From contig NZ_CP060717.1 in NCBI RefSeq assembly GCF_014396585.1, positions 1,488,001 to 1,552,000 of the forward strand: 64,000 nucleotides of DNA. The letters are read 5' to 3'. The stretch's first letter is position 1; every line of letters starts with the position of its first letter. Shown here piece after piece: positions 18,804 through 28,324 of this stretch. A program made the translations under genes and the position numbers. The DNA comes from Sphingomonas rhizophila. GTDB lineage: Bacteria > Pseudomonadota > Alphaproteobacteria > Sphingomonadales > Sphingomonadaceae. Under the pieces are notes generated by a model. The model worked only from the letters and a program-made list of their open reading frames with translations. It had not been told where the DNA came from and made no database searches.

Positions 18804-19265
18804 CTAGCGACCGGTATCGATTGGCAGGGCCGTGGTACGCTTCACGGTCTCCATCGCCAGATGCGACGAGACATTCCGGAGCGGCACTTGCGCGATGAGC
18901 TTGCGGTAGAAGGCATCGAAGGCGGCCATGTCGGCCACCGCGATCTTCAGGATATAATCGAGGTCGCCCGCCAACCGGTGGACTTCCATGATTTCCGGCA
19001 TGTCGGCCACGACCCGCGTGAAGTTCGCGAGCCAATCCGGGGAATGGTCGTTGGTCTGGATCGTCACGAAAACGATGAGGTCGAGGCCGATGGCTTTCGC
19101 GCTGACCAGCGCGACCTGGCGCTGGATGACCCCTTCGCGGATAAGCTTCTGGATGCGGCGCCAGCAGGGCGTTTCCGACAGGTTGACCTGTTCGGCCACG
19201 CGGGCGACCGCTTGCGACGAGTCCTGCTGGAGAATGGCGAGAATGCGCCGGTCGGTCTGGTCCAT
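18804..19265 (-). CDS. Lrp/AsnC family transcriptional regulator
   Basis: 153 residues, starting MDQTDRRILAILQQDSSQAV, the classical Lrp/AsnC opening. An N-terminal helix-turn-helix follows (VARVAEQVNLSETPCWRRIQ), then a C-terminal RAM ligand-binding domain with DLDYILKIAVADMAAF. A longer start at 19316 is open, but its extra residues do not fit the family and it has no better ribosome binding site. It is divergent from the YgiD-like gene, so it may regulate it in response to an amino acid or related ligand (inference). Confidence 0.9.
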   Translation of the reverse strand: MDQTDRRILAILQQDSSQAVARVAEQVNLSETPCWRRIQKLIREGVIQRQVALVSAKAIGLDLIVFVTIQTNDHSPDWLANFTRVVADMPEIMEVHRLAGDLDYILKIAVADMAAFDAFYRKLIAQVPLRNVSSHLAMETVKRTTALPIDTGR

Positions 19266-19552
19266 GACAATCGCCTGCTGGGGAAGAATCTTCCAATCGA
19301 GTCGCGTCGATGACATTTTACGGGCTATTTTGGCAAGGCAATCTGCTTCTACTTGGAAGTTACTGGCGCAAATGTCATTAACAGGATGTCGGGTCGTGTC
19401 TGCCGTTACTCGGCGCGGTTCGGCGAAACGCCCTCAACTCCCTTTCAAGGGCGATTTCCCGTGGGAGCCCCATGATCCGGGGCTCCCACCCCCCTCTTTT
19501 CAGCAACGGCTGATCGGACCATGGTCGTGGGCTTGAGGAGGTGGACGGCGCC

Positions 19553-20398
19553 ATGACCATGCCTGCCCTGTTCATCGGCCACGGCAGCCCAATGAACACG
19601 CTGGAGCGCAACGGCTACACCAACGCCTGGCGAGCGATTGGACGCCAGTTGCCACGGCCCCGCGCGATCCTGGTCGTGTCGGCGCACTGGTACATCGGCG
19701 CAACCGCGGTGACCGCGATGGCGCGGCCGCGGACGATCCACGACTTCTACGGCTTCCCGCCAGAGCTGTTCGCCTTCGACTATCCGGCGCCCGGCGCGCC
19801 CCACATTGCGATGGAAGTCGTCGAGGCGTTGAAGCCAACCTGGGCGGGCCTCGACCGCGACCAGTGGGGACTGGACCATGGCACCTGGAGCGTCCTGGCG
19901 CACCTTTACCCGGACGCCGATGTCCCGGTTCTCCAGCTGTCGATCAACGCGCTGAAGCCGATCGACTATCACGTCGAGCTTGGCCGCAAGCTGGCCGCGC
20001 TCCGTGACCGGGGAGTCCTGGTGCTGGCCAGCGGCAACGTCGTCCATAACCTGCGCGAGATCCAGTGGAACAAGCCCGACGCCGGCGAGCCGTGGGCGCA
20101 GCGCTTCGACGAGGCGACGCGGCGGCAGATGGCCGAGGATCCCGGCGCGATCCTGAAATTGCTCGAACACCCCGACTATGACCGCGCGGTGCCGACGCCC
20201 GACCATTTCGTGCCCTTGCTCTACATCGCGGGCATGGCCGAGGCTCTGGGCGCCAAGGGCGAGGCGGTAATCGAGGGCTATGCCATGGGGTCGCTGTCGA
20301 TGACCTGTTTCGGAGTGGGCACCGACCTTGACCTTGAATGCCCGACCGGCGCGGCGGAACTGCCCGAGGGCGTCCCGCCCGACCAGACCAACGTCTAG
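19553..20398 (+). CDS. ygiD: 4,5-DOPA dioxygenase extradiol / YgiD-like class III ring-cleavage dioxygenase
   Basis: 281 residues. The LigB-type extradiol dioxygenase family uses non-haem Fe(II) or Zn bound by histidines. Visible here are FIGHGSPMN at the N-terminus, VVSAHWY near residue 45, DHGTWSV near 110, and [10 protein letters not shown] near 165. These match the YgiD/DODA group. GAGGAGG ends eight to nine bases before the ATG at 19553; the earlier in-frame GTG at 19541 would sit on the ribosome binding site. The physiological substrate is not evident. It is divergent from the Lrp-type gene. Confidence 0.9.
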   Translation: MTMPALFIGHGSPMNTLERNGYTNAWRAIGRQLPRPRAILVVSAHWYIGATAVTAMARPRTIHDFYGFPPELFAFDYPAPGAPHIAMEVVEALKPTWAGLDRDQWGLDHGTWSVLAHLYPDADVPVLQLSINALKPIDYHVELGRKLAALRDRGVLVLASGNVVHNLREIQWNKPDAGEPWAQRFDEATRRQMAEDPGAILKLLEHPDYDRAVPTPDHFVPLLYIAGMAEALGAKGEAVIEGYAMGSLSMTCFGVGTDLDLECPTGAAELPEGVPPDQTNV

Positions 20399-20406
20399 GC
20401 CAAACG

Positions 20407-20434
20407 AAAACGGCGGTACCCGGAGGCACCGCCG
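20407..20434 (-). terminator. Terminator between convergent genes
   Basis: CGGCGGT (20411-20417) pairs with ACCGCCG (20428-20434). The AAAA at 20407-20410 becomes a T run on the minus strand. It would end the repeat-protein transcript and may also act on the dioxygenase gene. Confidence 0.75.
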
Positions 20435-20460
20435 CTTCCCGTGACGAACGTCGAGGCCGG

Positions 20461-22188
20461 TTAGGCGACGACCACGTCGTACATGCCGTTGATCACGCGG
20501 GTCCGCGGATCCATCCGGTACACGAAGCCGTCGTCGTAACGGTACATGTACTGGTCGGTGTCGTAATACTGGCTGCGGTACTGGTACGGGACGTTGTAGA
20601 CCCCGTAGCTCGCCGGCATGACCTGGCCCATGGCGTAGTTGTTGCCACTGACCAGCGCGACCAGCGCCTGCACCACCTGGGTCGACGGATCGACCTGATA
20701 GATGCCGCCATCGGCATAGCGATAATCGAACTCGGGCGTATCGTAATAGATGTCACGATAAGCGACCGGGACGTTATAGCTGGACCACGACGACGGCATC
20801 GGGTTGCCGATGTAGTAGTCGTCGTACATCGGATAGGCACTTTCGATCAGCCGCGTGCGCGGGTCGACCTGGTAAATCATGCCATCGTCGTAGCGATACC
20901 AGTTATCCGGCGTGTCGTAATAGCGCGAACGATACTGGTACGGCACGTTGTAGACGCCGTAGCTGGCCGGAAGGTAATTACCGACGCCGAGGTTGTTCCC
21001 GGTCAGCAGCGCGACCACCGCGGTGATCAACTGCGAGGTCGGGTCGACCTGGTAGATCGCGTTGCTGCCGTAGCGATAATAAGAGTCCGGCGTGTCGTAA
21101 TAGTAGGATTGATAGGCATACGGCACGTTGTAGCTGCGATACGCGATTGGCATCGGCTGCCCGATCGAGAACGCCCCACCGTAAAGCGGGATCAGCGTCG
21201 TGACATAATCGTCGTAACGGCGGACCCGGTACAGATAGCCGTAGTCGTCGTCGTACCGGTAATAATAGTCGGGCGTGTCATAGTAGGTCGACCGGTAACC
21301 GAGCGGCACATAGTCGTCATAGTAATAGCGCGTGTCGAGCGGCTGGCCGACCAAGGCCAAGGCACGGGCCGGTTGGCGATCGCGAATGCGTTCGCGCGAC
21401 TGGGCCAGGCGAGCGCGTTCGATCACGCCGCCCCAAGCGCTCTGGCGACGGGCATCGCTATACGCGATCTCCCGCGAGTCCGCGGTCGGCGCGAAGGCCG
21501 TGCGGCGACCGTCGATCCGGCGGTCGAAATTCTCCGCACGAAGCTGCTGGCGGTCGCGGATGCGATCCTCACGATGGGCCATGCGCTGGTTGGCGAGCGA
21601 ACGACGATCGACCTGTTGCTGGCGACGATCGGCGAGCACGGCGCGACGATCGGCCCGCTCACGACGTTCAATCTGCTGTGAACGGCGGCTCTCGGCTTGC
21701 TGGCGACGTTCAAGCATCTGAGAACGACGGCTCTCCGCCTGCTGGCGACGTTCAATCTGCTGCGAACGGCGGCTCTCGGCCTGCTGACGACGCTCAATCT
21801 GCTGCGAACGACGGCTCTCGGCCTGCTGACGACGCTCAAGCTGCTGGGAGCGGCGGCTCTCAGCCTGCTGACGACGCTCTGCCATCACATTGCGGCGTTC
21901 CTGCATCTGCTGCTGGCGTTGCTGGCGAGCTTCGGCGCGCTGGAACGACGGGCGTTCCATCCGCTGCTGACGCTCGATGCGCTGCGGCTGGCGCTCCATG
22001 CGCTGGGCCTGACGCTCGGCGCGCTGCGGCGCCTGCCGTTCGGCACGCTGTTGCTGGGCCGGGCGTTCTGCCCGCTGAGCCTGGCGCTGTTCCTTGGCCG
22101 GGCGGTCCTGGTTGCCCCCGCGCTGAGCGGTGGCGGGCGAGGTAATGGCCAGCGCCGCGACGCTCGCGATCAATAGGGTCTTGGTCAT
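20461..22188 (-). CDS. Secreted Q/R-rich coiled-coil and tyrosine-repeat protein
   Basis: 575 residues with a clear signal peptide (MTKTLLIASVAALAITSPAT, then AQ). Residues about 25-190 are almost entirely Q, R, E and A. They include five near-identical 14-residue units (ERRQQAESRRSQQI), expected to form a long charged coiled coil. From about residue 260 onward there are roughly five repeats of about 75 residues with the signature YYDTPD-YYRY and YQVDP-T, rich in tyrosine and aspartate. I do not recognise a family. The basic, coiled N-terminal part and Tyr-rich C-terminal part suggest a structural or envelope-associated protein. A hairpin terminator follows. Confidence 0.8.
   Translation of the reverse strand: MTKTLLIASVAALAITSPATAQRGGNQDRPAKEQRQAQRAERPAQQQRAERQAPQRAERQAQRMERQPQRIERQQRMERPSFQRAEARQQRQQQMQERRNVMAERRQQAESRRSQQLERRQQAESRRSQQIERRQQAESRRSQQIERRQQAESRRSQMLERRQQAESRRSQQIERRERADRRAVLADRRQQQVDRRSLANQRMAHREDRIRDRQQLRAENFDRRIDGRRTAFAPTADSREIAYSDARRQSAWGGVIERARLAQSRERIRDRQPARALALVGQPLDTRYYYDDYVPLGYRSTYYDTPDYYYRYDDDYGYLYRVRRYDDYVTTLIPLYGGAFSIGQPMPIAYRSYNVPYAYQSYYYDTPDSYYRYGSNAIYQVDPTSQLITAVVALLTGNNLGVGNYLPASYGVYNVPYQYRSRYYDTPDNWYRYDDGMIYQVDPRTRLIESAYPMYDDYYIGNPMPSSWSSYNVPVAYRDIYYDTPEFDYRYADGGIYQVDPSTQVVQALVALVSGNNYAMGQVMPASYGVYNVPYQYRSQYYDTDQYMYRYDDGFVYRMDPRTRVINGMYDVVVA
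21664..21882 (-). repeat. 42-bp coding minisatellite, about five copies
   Basis: Five tandem 42-base units, each encoding ERRQQAESRRSQQI with small changes (QQL, QML). The preserved reading frame shows it is a coding repeat. Copy number may vary between strains or be misassembled. Confidence 0.85.
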
Positions 22189-22363
22189 AATCCGATCCTG
22201 ACTGGTTCAGTTCGAGAAACGACGGATTTTGGCAAATCACGTATGTTTTCAACATGAACAAGCAGGTCGAAGTTCCGGCGAGCGGGTCGGCTCGCCGCAT
22301 AATGTGCGCGTCACAACGACACTGTTATCTGAGGTTCAGATTTCCGGGTCTCGCGGGCACGCG

Positions 22364-22393
22364 AAAACGGCGGCGTCTTTCGACGCCGCCGTT
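22364..22393 (-). terminator. Terminator of the pilin gene
   Basis: AACGGCGGCGTC (22366-22377) pairs perfectly with GACGCCGCCGTT (22382-22393). On the minus strand the hairpin is followed by a T run (AAAA at 22364-22367 on plus). Confidence 0.85.
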
Positions 22394-22423
22394 CCCACTG
22401 ATTCAACCGTAAGGCCGGTCGGC

Positions 22424-22585
22424 TTAGCCGAGCTTCGACGAAACGTTGTTGAACGTGGTGCCCAGCTTGTTGCCGATGCCCTGCATCGCGCCGATGGCGG
22501 CGACGGCGATCAGCGCGGCGATCAGGCCGTATTCGATCGCGGTGGCACCCTTGTTGTTCTTGATCAGCTTGAGAAACTTCGACAT
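22424..22585 (-). CDS. Flp/Fap-type pilin
   Basis: 53 residues starting MSKFLKLIKNNKGATAIEYG, the hallmark of Flp pilins of Tad (tight adherence) type IVb pili. The prepilin peptidase site precedes the GATAIEYGL segment, and the hydrophobic helix LIAALIAVAAIGAM follows. AGGAGA lies about eight bases before the ATG at 22585. Strong terminator downstream. No cpa/tad assembly genes are nearby, so this is an orphan pilin locus. Confidence 0.93.
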   Translation of the reverse strand: MSKFLKLIKNNKGATAIEYGLIAALIAVAAIGAMQGIGNKLGTTFNNVSSKLG

Positions 22586-22804
22586 TTTCTGGTCTCCTAT
22601 GGTCCACGAGAGGGTCCACACCCCCACCGAACGTCTTCGCGCCCGGTCGACCAATCAGTAGGATGACAGCGGTTAAGGATGGCTTGAGCGCCCCGGTTAC
22701 CGTCGGTGTAACCATCAATTTTTTATTGTTTTATCTCAGTCGATTGCGGGCCGCCGGTTAAATCGACAGCCTGATTTCGCAGGATTAACGCGCCGACGGA
22801 AACG

Positions 22805-22826
22805 GGCCGCCGGTCGCCCGGCGGCC
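22805..22826 (-). terminator. GC-rich hairpin after the subtilisin-like gene
   Basis: GGCCGCCG pairs with CGGCGGCC. On the minus strand it lies just after the stop at 22849 and is followed by GTTTCC. It is a weaker terminator candidate because the T run is short. Confidence 0.45.
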
Positions 22827-22848
22827 GGCCAGTTCACGACTTCATCCG

Positions 22849-24216
22849 TCAGCGCTTGGCGAGCGTGGTCGGCGACACGCCGCACTTCCCGCAAACGATG
22901 CCCAGGCCGACTTCGCCGCTGCCCGGGACCGCCTCTGCGATGAGGCGCGGGAAAGACGAGGTCTGGATCAGCCGCCCGGCCACGAGCGGCGCTGCGAAGC
23001 TTGTCCCGCGAACCGCCATGAAGCCGCTCCCGGGGACGGCGGCGACCAGGTCGACGGCCGGAGCGCCGAAATCGACATGTTCAGCGCGACCGGCCTCCAT
23101 GATCGGCTTGCCGGTGCGGTCGGTGCCGGTCACGCTGATGACCCCGGCGTAGCTTGCCGGATAGCTTGCCGGCGCCATCGATCCGTCATTGCCGGTCGCG
23201 GCGACGACTTTCGCTCCGCCCTTCTGGACGGCGGCAATGGCCCGGCCGACGGCGACGCTTTTCGGCCCGGCGAGGCTGACCGTCACGACGGCCGGCCGCT
23301 TCGACGCGGCCCAGGCGAGGGCCTTGACCATCCTGGAGGCCGAGCCGCTGGCCGGATTGCCGCCGTAGATGTCGGCCGAATAGAGCCGCGCACCCAGGGC
23401 AGCGCCGCGGAATTCGCCGAGGTTACCCACGAGCAGCGACGCCACCGCCGTGCCATGGCCCGTCGCCTGGTACTTGCCGGCGAATCCCATCGTTTCGATG
23501 CCGCTGTTCTTCAGCGCGGCATGATCCGTGGCCACCCCGCCGTCGATCATCACCAGGGCGGGCGCCGCCGGACGCGCAGCCGGCGCCTGGGCGGATCCGG
23601 CCGAAGAACCAGCCTCCGCGCCTGCGGAGCCCGCCGGTTCGTAGACATAGTCCGGCTCGACCTGCAGGCCGGGGTTCGCGCTGGCGAGCGCCGCGATCGC
23701 CTGGGCGGTCGGGGTCGATGCAGGGGTGCTGAGCGTCGTCAGGCGGAGACCGAGCGCGGCGTCCGACCATTCGTCCGTCACCCCGAAACCCGCCGCCTTC
23801 GCGGCCGCCAGCTGTTCGGGCGTGGCATCGATCAGCAGCGCACGCTGCCGGACGATCGGCAGGCCGGCCGGGTCGAGCTCAAGTTCCTTGCGGTGCCGGT
23901 TGACGAGGTTCTGGAGCCGCTTCGTGCGAAGGGCCAGCAGCTTGTCGGGTGATACGAAGGATTCCTCGATCCCGCTGACATAGTCGAGCGTGGAGCGGAG
24001 CGCGTAGCGATCGCCCCTCAGGATCTCGCCGCCCCTCACCCGGCTTTCAGCCTCGACCTTGTCGAGGTCATGCTGGCGCCAACCGCTGTTGGCGACACCG
24101 GTCACGTTGGGAGGAGGGGGAACAAAGATCGGTTGCGTCGCCTGCGACCAAGCGGCGCCGTTGTACGCCAAGGACAAGGTGACCGCGGTAAGTGCGACAT
24201 AGACAGATTTGCGCAT
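22849..24216 (-). CDS. Subtilisin-like (S8) serine protease, exported
   Basis: 455 residues with a signal peptide (MRKSVYVALTAVTLSLAYNG). A ~200-residue N-terminal prodomain-like region follows. The S8 catalytic residues are Asp in VMIDGGV, His in GHGTAVASLL, the oxyanion Asn in ATGNDG and Ser in GTSFAAPLVAG, in correct order. The C-terminus ends with IVCGKCGVSPTTLAKR, a CxxC pair that could bind metal or form a disulphide. GGGGAG precedes the ATG at 24216, so the longer frame from 24252 is not used. It is likely periplasmic or secreted; the substrate is unknown. Confidence 0.88.
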   Translation of the reverse strand: MRKSVYVALTAVTLSLAYNGAAWSQATQPIFVPPPPNVTGVANSGWRQHDLDKVEAESRVRGGEILRGDRYALRSTLDYVSGIEESFVSPDKLLALRTKRLQNLVNRHRKELELDPAGLPIVRQRALLIDATPEQLAAAKAAGFGVTDEWSDAALGLRLTTLSTPASTPTAQAIAALASANPGLQVEPDYVYEPAGSAGAEAGSSAGSAQAPAARPAAPALVMIDGGVATDHAALKNSGIETMGFAGKYQATGHGTAVASLLVGNLGEFRGAALGARLYSADIYGGNPASGSASRMVKALAWAASKRPAVVTVSLAGPKSVAVGRAIAAVQKGGAKVVAATGNDGSMAPASYPASYAGVISVTGTDRTGKPIMEAGRAEHVDFGAPAVDLVAAVPGSGFMAVRGTSFAAPLVAGRLIQTSSFPRLIAEAVPGSGEVGLGIVCGKCGVSPTTLAKR

Positions 24217-24287
24217 GATCGACTCCCCTTCGAAGTCGTCATCAAATAGCATTGGTTACAAACTTACAAGAAGGGCGAGGACCAGCT

Positions 24288-26273
24288 TCAGTTGCTGTCC
24301 TGGCGCGAGAACAGGCTGTCGATGGCGTCGATGAGCCCGTCGATCGCCGTGCCCGGGTCGCTCCATTCTTCGGGCAGAGGGCTTTGCCGTTCGAGACGCG
24401 GTCGGGGCTGCGGCGCCCGGAATGGCAGTTCGGGGCCGCGGCGGCGGTCGATCTCGATCGCCGGGGCCATGAACGCGCGCCAGATCCGGGCGGGCGTCGT
24501 GCCGCCGCTGATCGAGCCCAGCGACTTGTTGTCGTCGCGCCCGACCCAGACGCCAACCACCAGGTCGCCGGCAAACCCGACGAAGATGGCGTCGCGGTTG
24601 TCCTGGGTCGTCCCCGTCTTGCCGAACGTCGGAACGCCCAGCGCGGCGCGCTTGCCGGTGCCTTCGTTGGCGGCGCTCCACAACAGTTCGAGCACCGGTG
24701 ACCAGTCGCGGCCGCGGTCGAGGAAGCCACCGCGGCTGAACCAGGAGGACAGGCCTTGTTCGGCATTGGCCTTGGGCGGCAGGCCGGTGGGGCGAACCGG
24801 ATAACGACCACCGGCGACCGCGGCGTAGGCCGAGGTGAGTTCGAGCAGGCTGACGCCTGACGTGCCGAGCGCGAGGCTGGGCGCGTCGGTCATGGGTGAG
24901 ACGATGCCCAGTTCACGCGCGGCGCGCATGACATTCTGCCGGCCGACCTGCTCCGCGAGGCGGACGGTGGCGGCGTTGCTGGACCGCGCAAACGCTTCGC
25001 GGAGCGTGATCGTCCCGCGATAGACGCCGTCGCTATTGCGTGGGGTCCAGCCGTCGATGGTGATCGGCCGGTCCTCGACCATGCTGTCGGGCGTGTAACC
25101 GGCGCGGAGCGCTGCCAGGTAGACGAACAGCTTGAACGCTGAACCGGGCTGGCGCCGGGCCTGGGTCGCGCGGTTGAACGGCGAATCCTTGTAGCTTTTG
25201 CCGCCGACCATCGCGACGACCGTTCCGTCGGGACGCATGGCGACCAGCGCCGCCTGGATCGGTGCCCCGGGCGCGGTCGCGATGGCGCGGACGGCGAGGC
25301 GCTGCAGGTCGGCGTCGAGCGTCGTCGGCACCCTGACCTCGCCATAGTCCGCCTCGAACGCGGCCGATGCAGCGGGGGCGACCCAATCGGCGAAGTAGGT
25401 GCCGGTCGGAACCTTGCCGACACGGATCATCGGCTTGGCCGACTTGGTGGCGGTAGCCCGCGTCTGGGTAATGACGCCGGTGTCGGCCATCGCCTGGAGC
25501 ACGAGGCGGCTTCGCTTTTGCGCGGCGGGCAGGTTACGGGTCGGCGCAAGCCGCGACGGCGCCTGCACCAGGCCGGCCAGCATCGCCGACTGGGCCAGCG
25601 TCAGCCGCTCCGGCTCCCGCCCGAAATAATGTTTCGACGCCGCGCGGAGCCCGTAGACGCCGTCACCGAAATAGACGCTCGACAGGTAACGCGAGAGAAT
25701 CTCGTCCTTGGTCAGCCATGCTTCCAGCCAGAAGGCGATGATCACTTCCTGCGCTTTCCGCTTCAGCGAGCGGTTGGACGACAGGAAGCTGGTTTTGGCC
25801 AGCTGCTGCGTCAGAGTCGAGCCGCCCTGGCGGACCCCGCCGGCGCGGAAATTGGCGACGAAGGCGCGGCCGATGGCGCGCGGGTCAATGCCCCAGTGAC
25901 TGCGGAAACGTCGGTCCTCGATGGCGATGAAGGCGTTGGGGGTAATCGGGTCGAGCCGCGCGATCTCGACCGGCGATTCCTTGACCGCGCCGCGCCGGGC
26001 GATCGGCTTCCCTTCCGCGCTGACCAGCAGCATCGCGGGGTCGTCAAGCGGTTCGAGCGCGCGCGACAGCGGCGCGGTAACGATCAGCCAAAGCAGCGTG
26101 ATCAGGAACAGCGCGCCGAACGCGGTGAAGCCCCAGCGCAGCCAGCGACGGCGGCGCGGCTTCGGCGGCGCAATATCGGCCGGCTCGGGCGGCGGCGGCG
26201 GACGGTTGAACGGGTCGGGCAAATACTCGACGTCGCGACCGTTGCGTTGCCATATCCCGGATTCGTCGGTCAT
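24288..26273 (-). CDS. Class A penicillin-binding protein (PBP1 type)
   Basis: 661 residues. A cytoplasmic proline-rich N-tail is followed by a transmembrane helix ([17 protein letters not shown]). The GT51 glycosyltransferase domain has the catalytic motif [24 protein letters not shown] and [13 protein letters not shown]. The transpeptidase domain has SAFK (SxxK) in [13 protein letters not shown] (SxN) and KTGTT. It polymerises and crosslinks peptidoglycan at the inner membrane. AAGGA precedes the ATG at 26273; the open frame extends to 26384 but the extra residues look non-coding. It is divergent from the solute-binding protein gene. Confidence 0.93.
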   Translation of the reverse strand: MTDESGIWQRNGRDVEYLPDPFNRPPPPPEPADIAPPKPRRRRWLRWGFTAFGALFLITLLWLIVTAPLSRALEPLDDPAMLLVSAEGKPIARRGAVKESPVEIARLDPITPNAFIAIEDRRFRSHWGIDPRAIGRAFVANFRAGGVRQGGSTLTQQLAKTSFLSSNRSLKRKAQEVIIAFWLEAWLTKDEILSRYLSSVYFGDGVYGLRAASKHYFGREPERLTLAQSAMLAGLVQAPSRLAPTRNLPAAQKRSRLVLQAMADTGVITQTRATATKSAKPMIRVGKVPTGTYFADWVAPAASAAFEADYGEVRVPTTLDADLQRLAVRAIATAPGAPIQAALVAMRPDGTVVAMVGGKSYKDSPFNRATQARRQPGSAFKLFVYLAALRAGYTPDSMVEDRPITIDGWTPRNSDGVYRGTITLREAFARSSNAATVRLAEQVGRQNVMRAARELGIVSPMTDAPSLALGTSGVSLLELTSAYAAVAGGRYPVRPTGLPPKANAEQGLSSWFSRGGFLDRGRDWSPVLELLWSAANEGTGKRAALGVPTFGKTGTTQDNRDAIFVGFAGDLVVGVWVGRDDNKSLGSISGGTTPARIWRAFMAPAIEIDRRRGPELPFRAPQPRPRLERQSPLPEEWSDPGTAIDGLIDAIDSLFSRQDSN

Positions 26274-26387
26274 TCGATCCTTGCCAGACGGAGGCCGACA
26301 CCTTGGCCACTGACTTACTTCACTAAAACAGTCGGACGCCAATATCCAGTGGTTGCTGAACCCGGCTTTAAGGCTAGTCTGCACGCC

Positions 26388-27911
26388 ATGCCGCCTTACC
26401 GCCCTGCCCGACTACTGCTGACGGCCGCAACCTTGGCGGTAATCCTGGCCGGGACGAACGGTTGTCGCCGCGGTCCCGAGGGGACGAGCCGCGTCGTCGT
26501 CATCGGCGAGGAAGCACCAACGCTCGGCGACCCCTTGCGCCCGCCCGCGACGATGGCCGACGCCACGCTTCGGCAGTCGGTCGCGCAGGGTTTGGTGCGG
26601 TTCGATCCGGCGGGGCAGATCGAGCCGGGCCTGGCCGAACGATGGAATGTCAGCGACGACGGCTTGAGCTACATCTTCCGGCTGTCGACCGGCGAGTGGC
26701 CGGACGGCCGCAAGATCGTCGCCCGGGATGTCGCACGCTTGCTGACCCGGCAGATCAAGGCCAACGCCGGCAGCCCGACCTTTGACGCCGTGGGCGCGGT
26801 CAGCGAGATCGTGGCCATGACCGACCGGGTGATCGAGATAAGGCTGTTGGCGCCGCGGCCGAACCTGCTGACCCTGCTGGCCCAACCCGATTTCGCAATC
26901 ATCCGGGAAGGCGAAGGGACTGGCCCGTTCCATATTCGCGAGCCAAAGGACGCCAAGCCGGAGAAGTACCCGGAAATCTCGCTTCGCCGGCGACTGCCGG
27001 GCCTCGATGGCGAAGAAGGCGAGCGCCAGGACGTGACGCTTCTAGCCATGCCGGCGACGACCGCGATCCGCGCCTTCGTCGCCGGTGAGGCCGACGTCGT
27101 GCTGGGCGGGACATTCGTTGACCTGCCGCTGGCCAACAATGCCAGGCTTCCGCGCAACAGCCTGCGGTTCGACCCCGTCGCCGGCCTGTTCGGGCTGGCC
27201 CCGGCCCGCAAGGACGGGATTATTGCCGACGCCGCCGTTCGCCGCCTGCTGAGCGAGGCGCTCGACCGGCGCGCGCTGATCGCCGAGCTGGCGGTGCCGG
27301 GACTGGGCCCGCGCTCGACGCTGTTGCAGGACGGGCTGGACGGTATCGGCACGTTGCCGCAGCCGGCGTGGCTTGACCAACCGGCGGCGGAGCGGCGTCC
27401 CGCGCTGCTGGCCGAGGCCGCGGCGCGGTTCCCGGCAGAGGAACGGCCGGAGGGCGAAGTCGCCGAACCGCGAAAGATCCGCGTCGACCTGCCGGAGGGA
27501 CCGGGCGGCGACATCATCCTTCGACGTCTCAATGCGGATTGGGGACCGCTTGGCCTCACCGTGGAGCGCGCCGGTGACAACAGGGCCGATCTCAGGTGGG
27601 TGGATTCGGTGGCGCCTTCCAGTTCGCCGGCGTGGTTCCTCCGCCAGTTCCGCTGCTCGGTGGCGCCTGTCTGCCTGCCCGAGATGGACGAATTGCTGGC
27701 GCAGGCCAGAGCGGTTCCGATCGCGGTGCAGCGGGCGGCGCTGTTCGGCGAGGTGGCTCGGTCGATGGACGCGGAGCAGCTGTTCATTCCCGTGGCCGCG
27801 CCGATCCGCTGGTCACTGGTGGCGCGATCGGCCCCGGGTTTCATTGAAAACCGTTATGGCCGTCACACATTGGGCGGCCTTGGGGCCAGCCCCCGCCCGG
27901 GAGACGGTTGA
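26388..27911 (+). CDS. ABC-type peptide/solute-binding protein (SBP family 5)
   Basis: 507 residues. The N-terminus [20 protein letters not shown] followed by AGTNGC looks like a lipoprotein signal. The family 5 signature appears in [26 protein letters not shown] and [20 protein letters not shown]. The rest follows the two-lobed binding-protein pattern. No permease or ATPase genes are adjacent. The stop overlaps the next start (TGATG), so it is translationally coupled to the DUF4112 gene. The same frame stays open far upstream but only because it is antisense to the penicillin-binding protein gene; the start at 26388 carries the signal sequence. Confidence 0.85.
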   Translation: MPPYRPARLLLTAATLAVILAGTNGCRRGPEGTSRVVVIGEEAPTLGDPLRPPATMADATLRQSVAQGLVRFDPAGQIEPGLAERWNVSDDGLSYIFRLSTGEWPDGRKIVARDVARLLTRQIKANAGSPTFDAVGAVSEIVAMTDRVIEIRLLAPRPNLLTLLAQPDFAIIREGEGTGPFHIREPKDAKPEKYPEISLRRRLPGLDGEEGERQDVTLLAMPATTAIRAFVAGEADVVLGGTFVDLPLANNARLPRNSLRFDPVAGLFGLAPARKDGIIADAAVRRLLSEALDRRALIAELAVPGLGPRSTLLQDGLDGIGTLPQPAWLDQPAAERRPALLAEAAARFPAEERPEGEVAEPRKIRVDLPEGPGGDIILRRLNADWGPLGLTVERAGDNRADLRWVDSVAPSSSPAWFLRQFRCSVAPVCLPEMDELLAQARAVPIAVQRAALFGEVARSMDAEQLFIPVAAPIRWSLVARSAPGFIENRYGRHTLGGLGASPRPGDG

Positions 27912-28324
27912 TGAACCCGCTTGATCATGTGCCGATGGGCAGCGACCCGGTTTCCGTCCGCCAGCGGGTGGAGGCGATCGAATATCTGCTGGAACGGATG
28001 ATCACCATTCCCGGGATCAAACGGAAAGTCGGGCTCGACGTGCTGCTCGACCTGGTGCCGGTCGTCGGCAGCGTCACCGGCGCTGCGCTGGGCGCCTACA
28101 TGATGTTCGAGGCGCGCAACCTGGGCATGTCGAAATGGCAGATGGCGCGGATGAGCGGCAATGTCGGCTTCGACTTCCTGCTGGGCCTGATCCCGTGGAT
28201 CGGCGCGGTGCCCGACTTCTTCTTCCAGTCCAACACCCGCAACCTCAGGATCATCAAGCGGCACCTGGACAAGCATCACCCCCATACGAAGATCATCGAC
28301 GCCAAGGCGCAGCCGATCCCCTGA
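27911..28324 (+). CDS. DUF4112 membrane protein
   Basis: 137 residues. The DUF4112 pattern is seen in LDVLLDLVPVVGSVTGAALG and FDFLLGLIPWIGAVPDFFFQ, two hydrophobic segments ending in Pro/Asp turns. The C-terminal tail is basic and His-rich (HLDKHHPHTK). Function unknown. It is coupled to both neighbours by one-base TGATG overlaps, so the three genes form a unit. Confidence 0.85.
   Translation: MNPLDHVPMGSDPVSVRQRVEAIEYLLERMITIPGIKRKVGLDVLLDLVPVVGSVTGAALGAYMMFEARNLGMSKWQMARMSGNVGFDFLLGLIPWIGAVPDFFFQSNTRNLRIIKRHLDKHHPHTKIIDAKAQPIP

Noticed and set aside
21664-21882. Possible CRISPR array
   Set aside because: Tandem 42-bp units abut without spacers and keep one reading frame, so they are a coding minisatellite.
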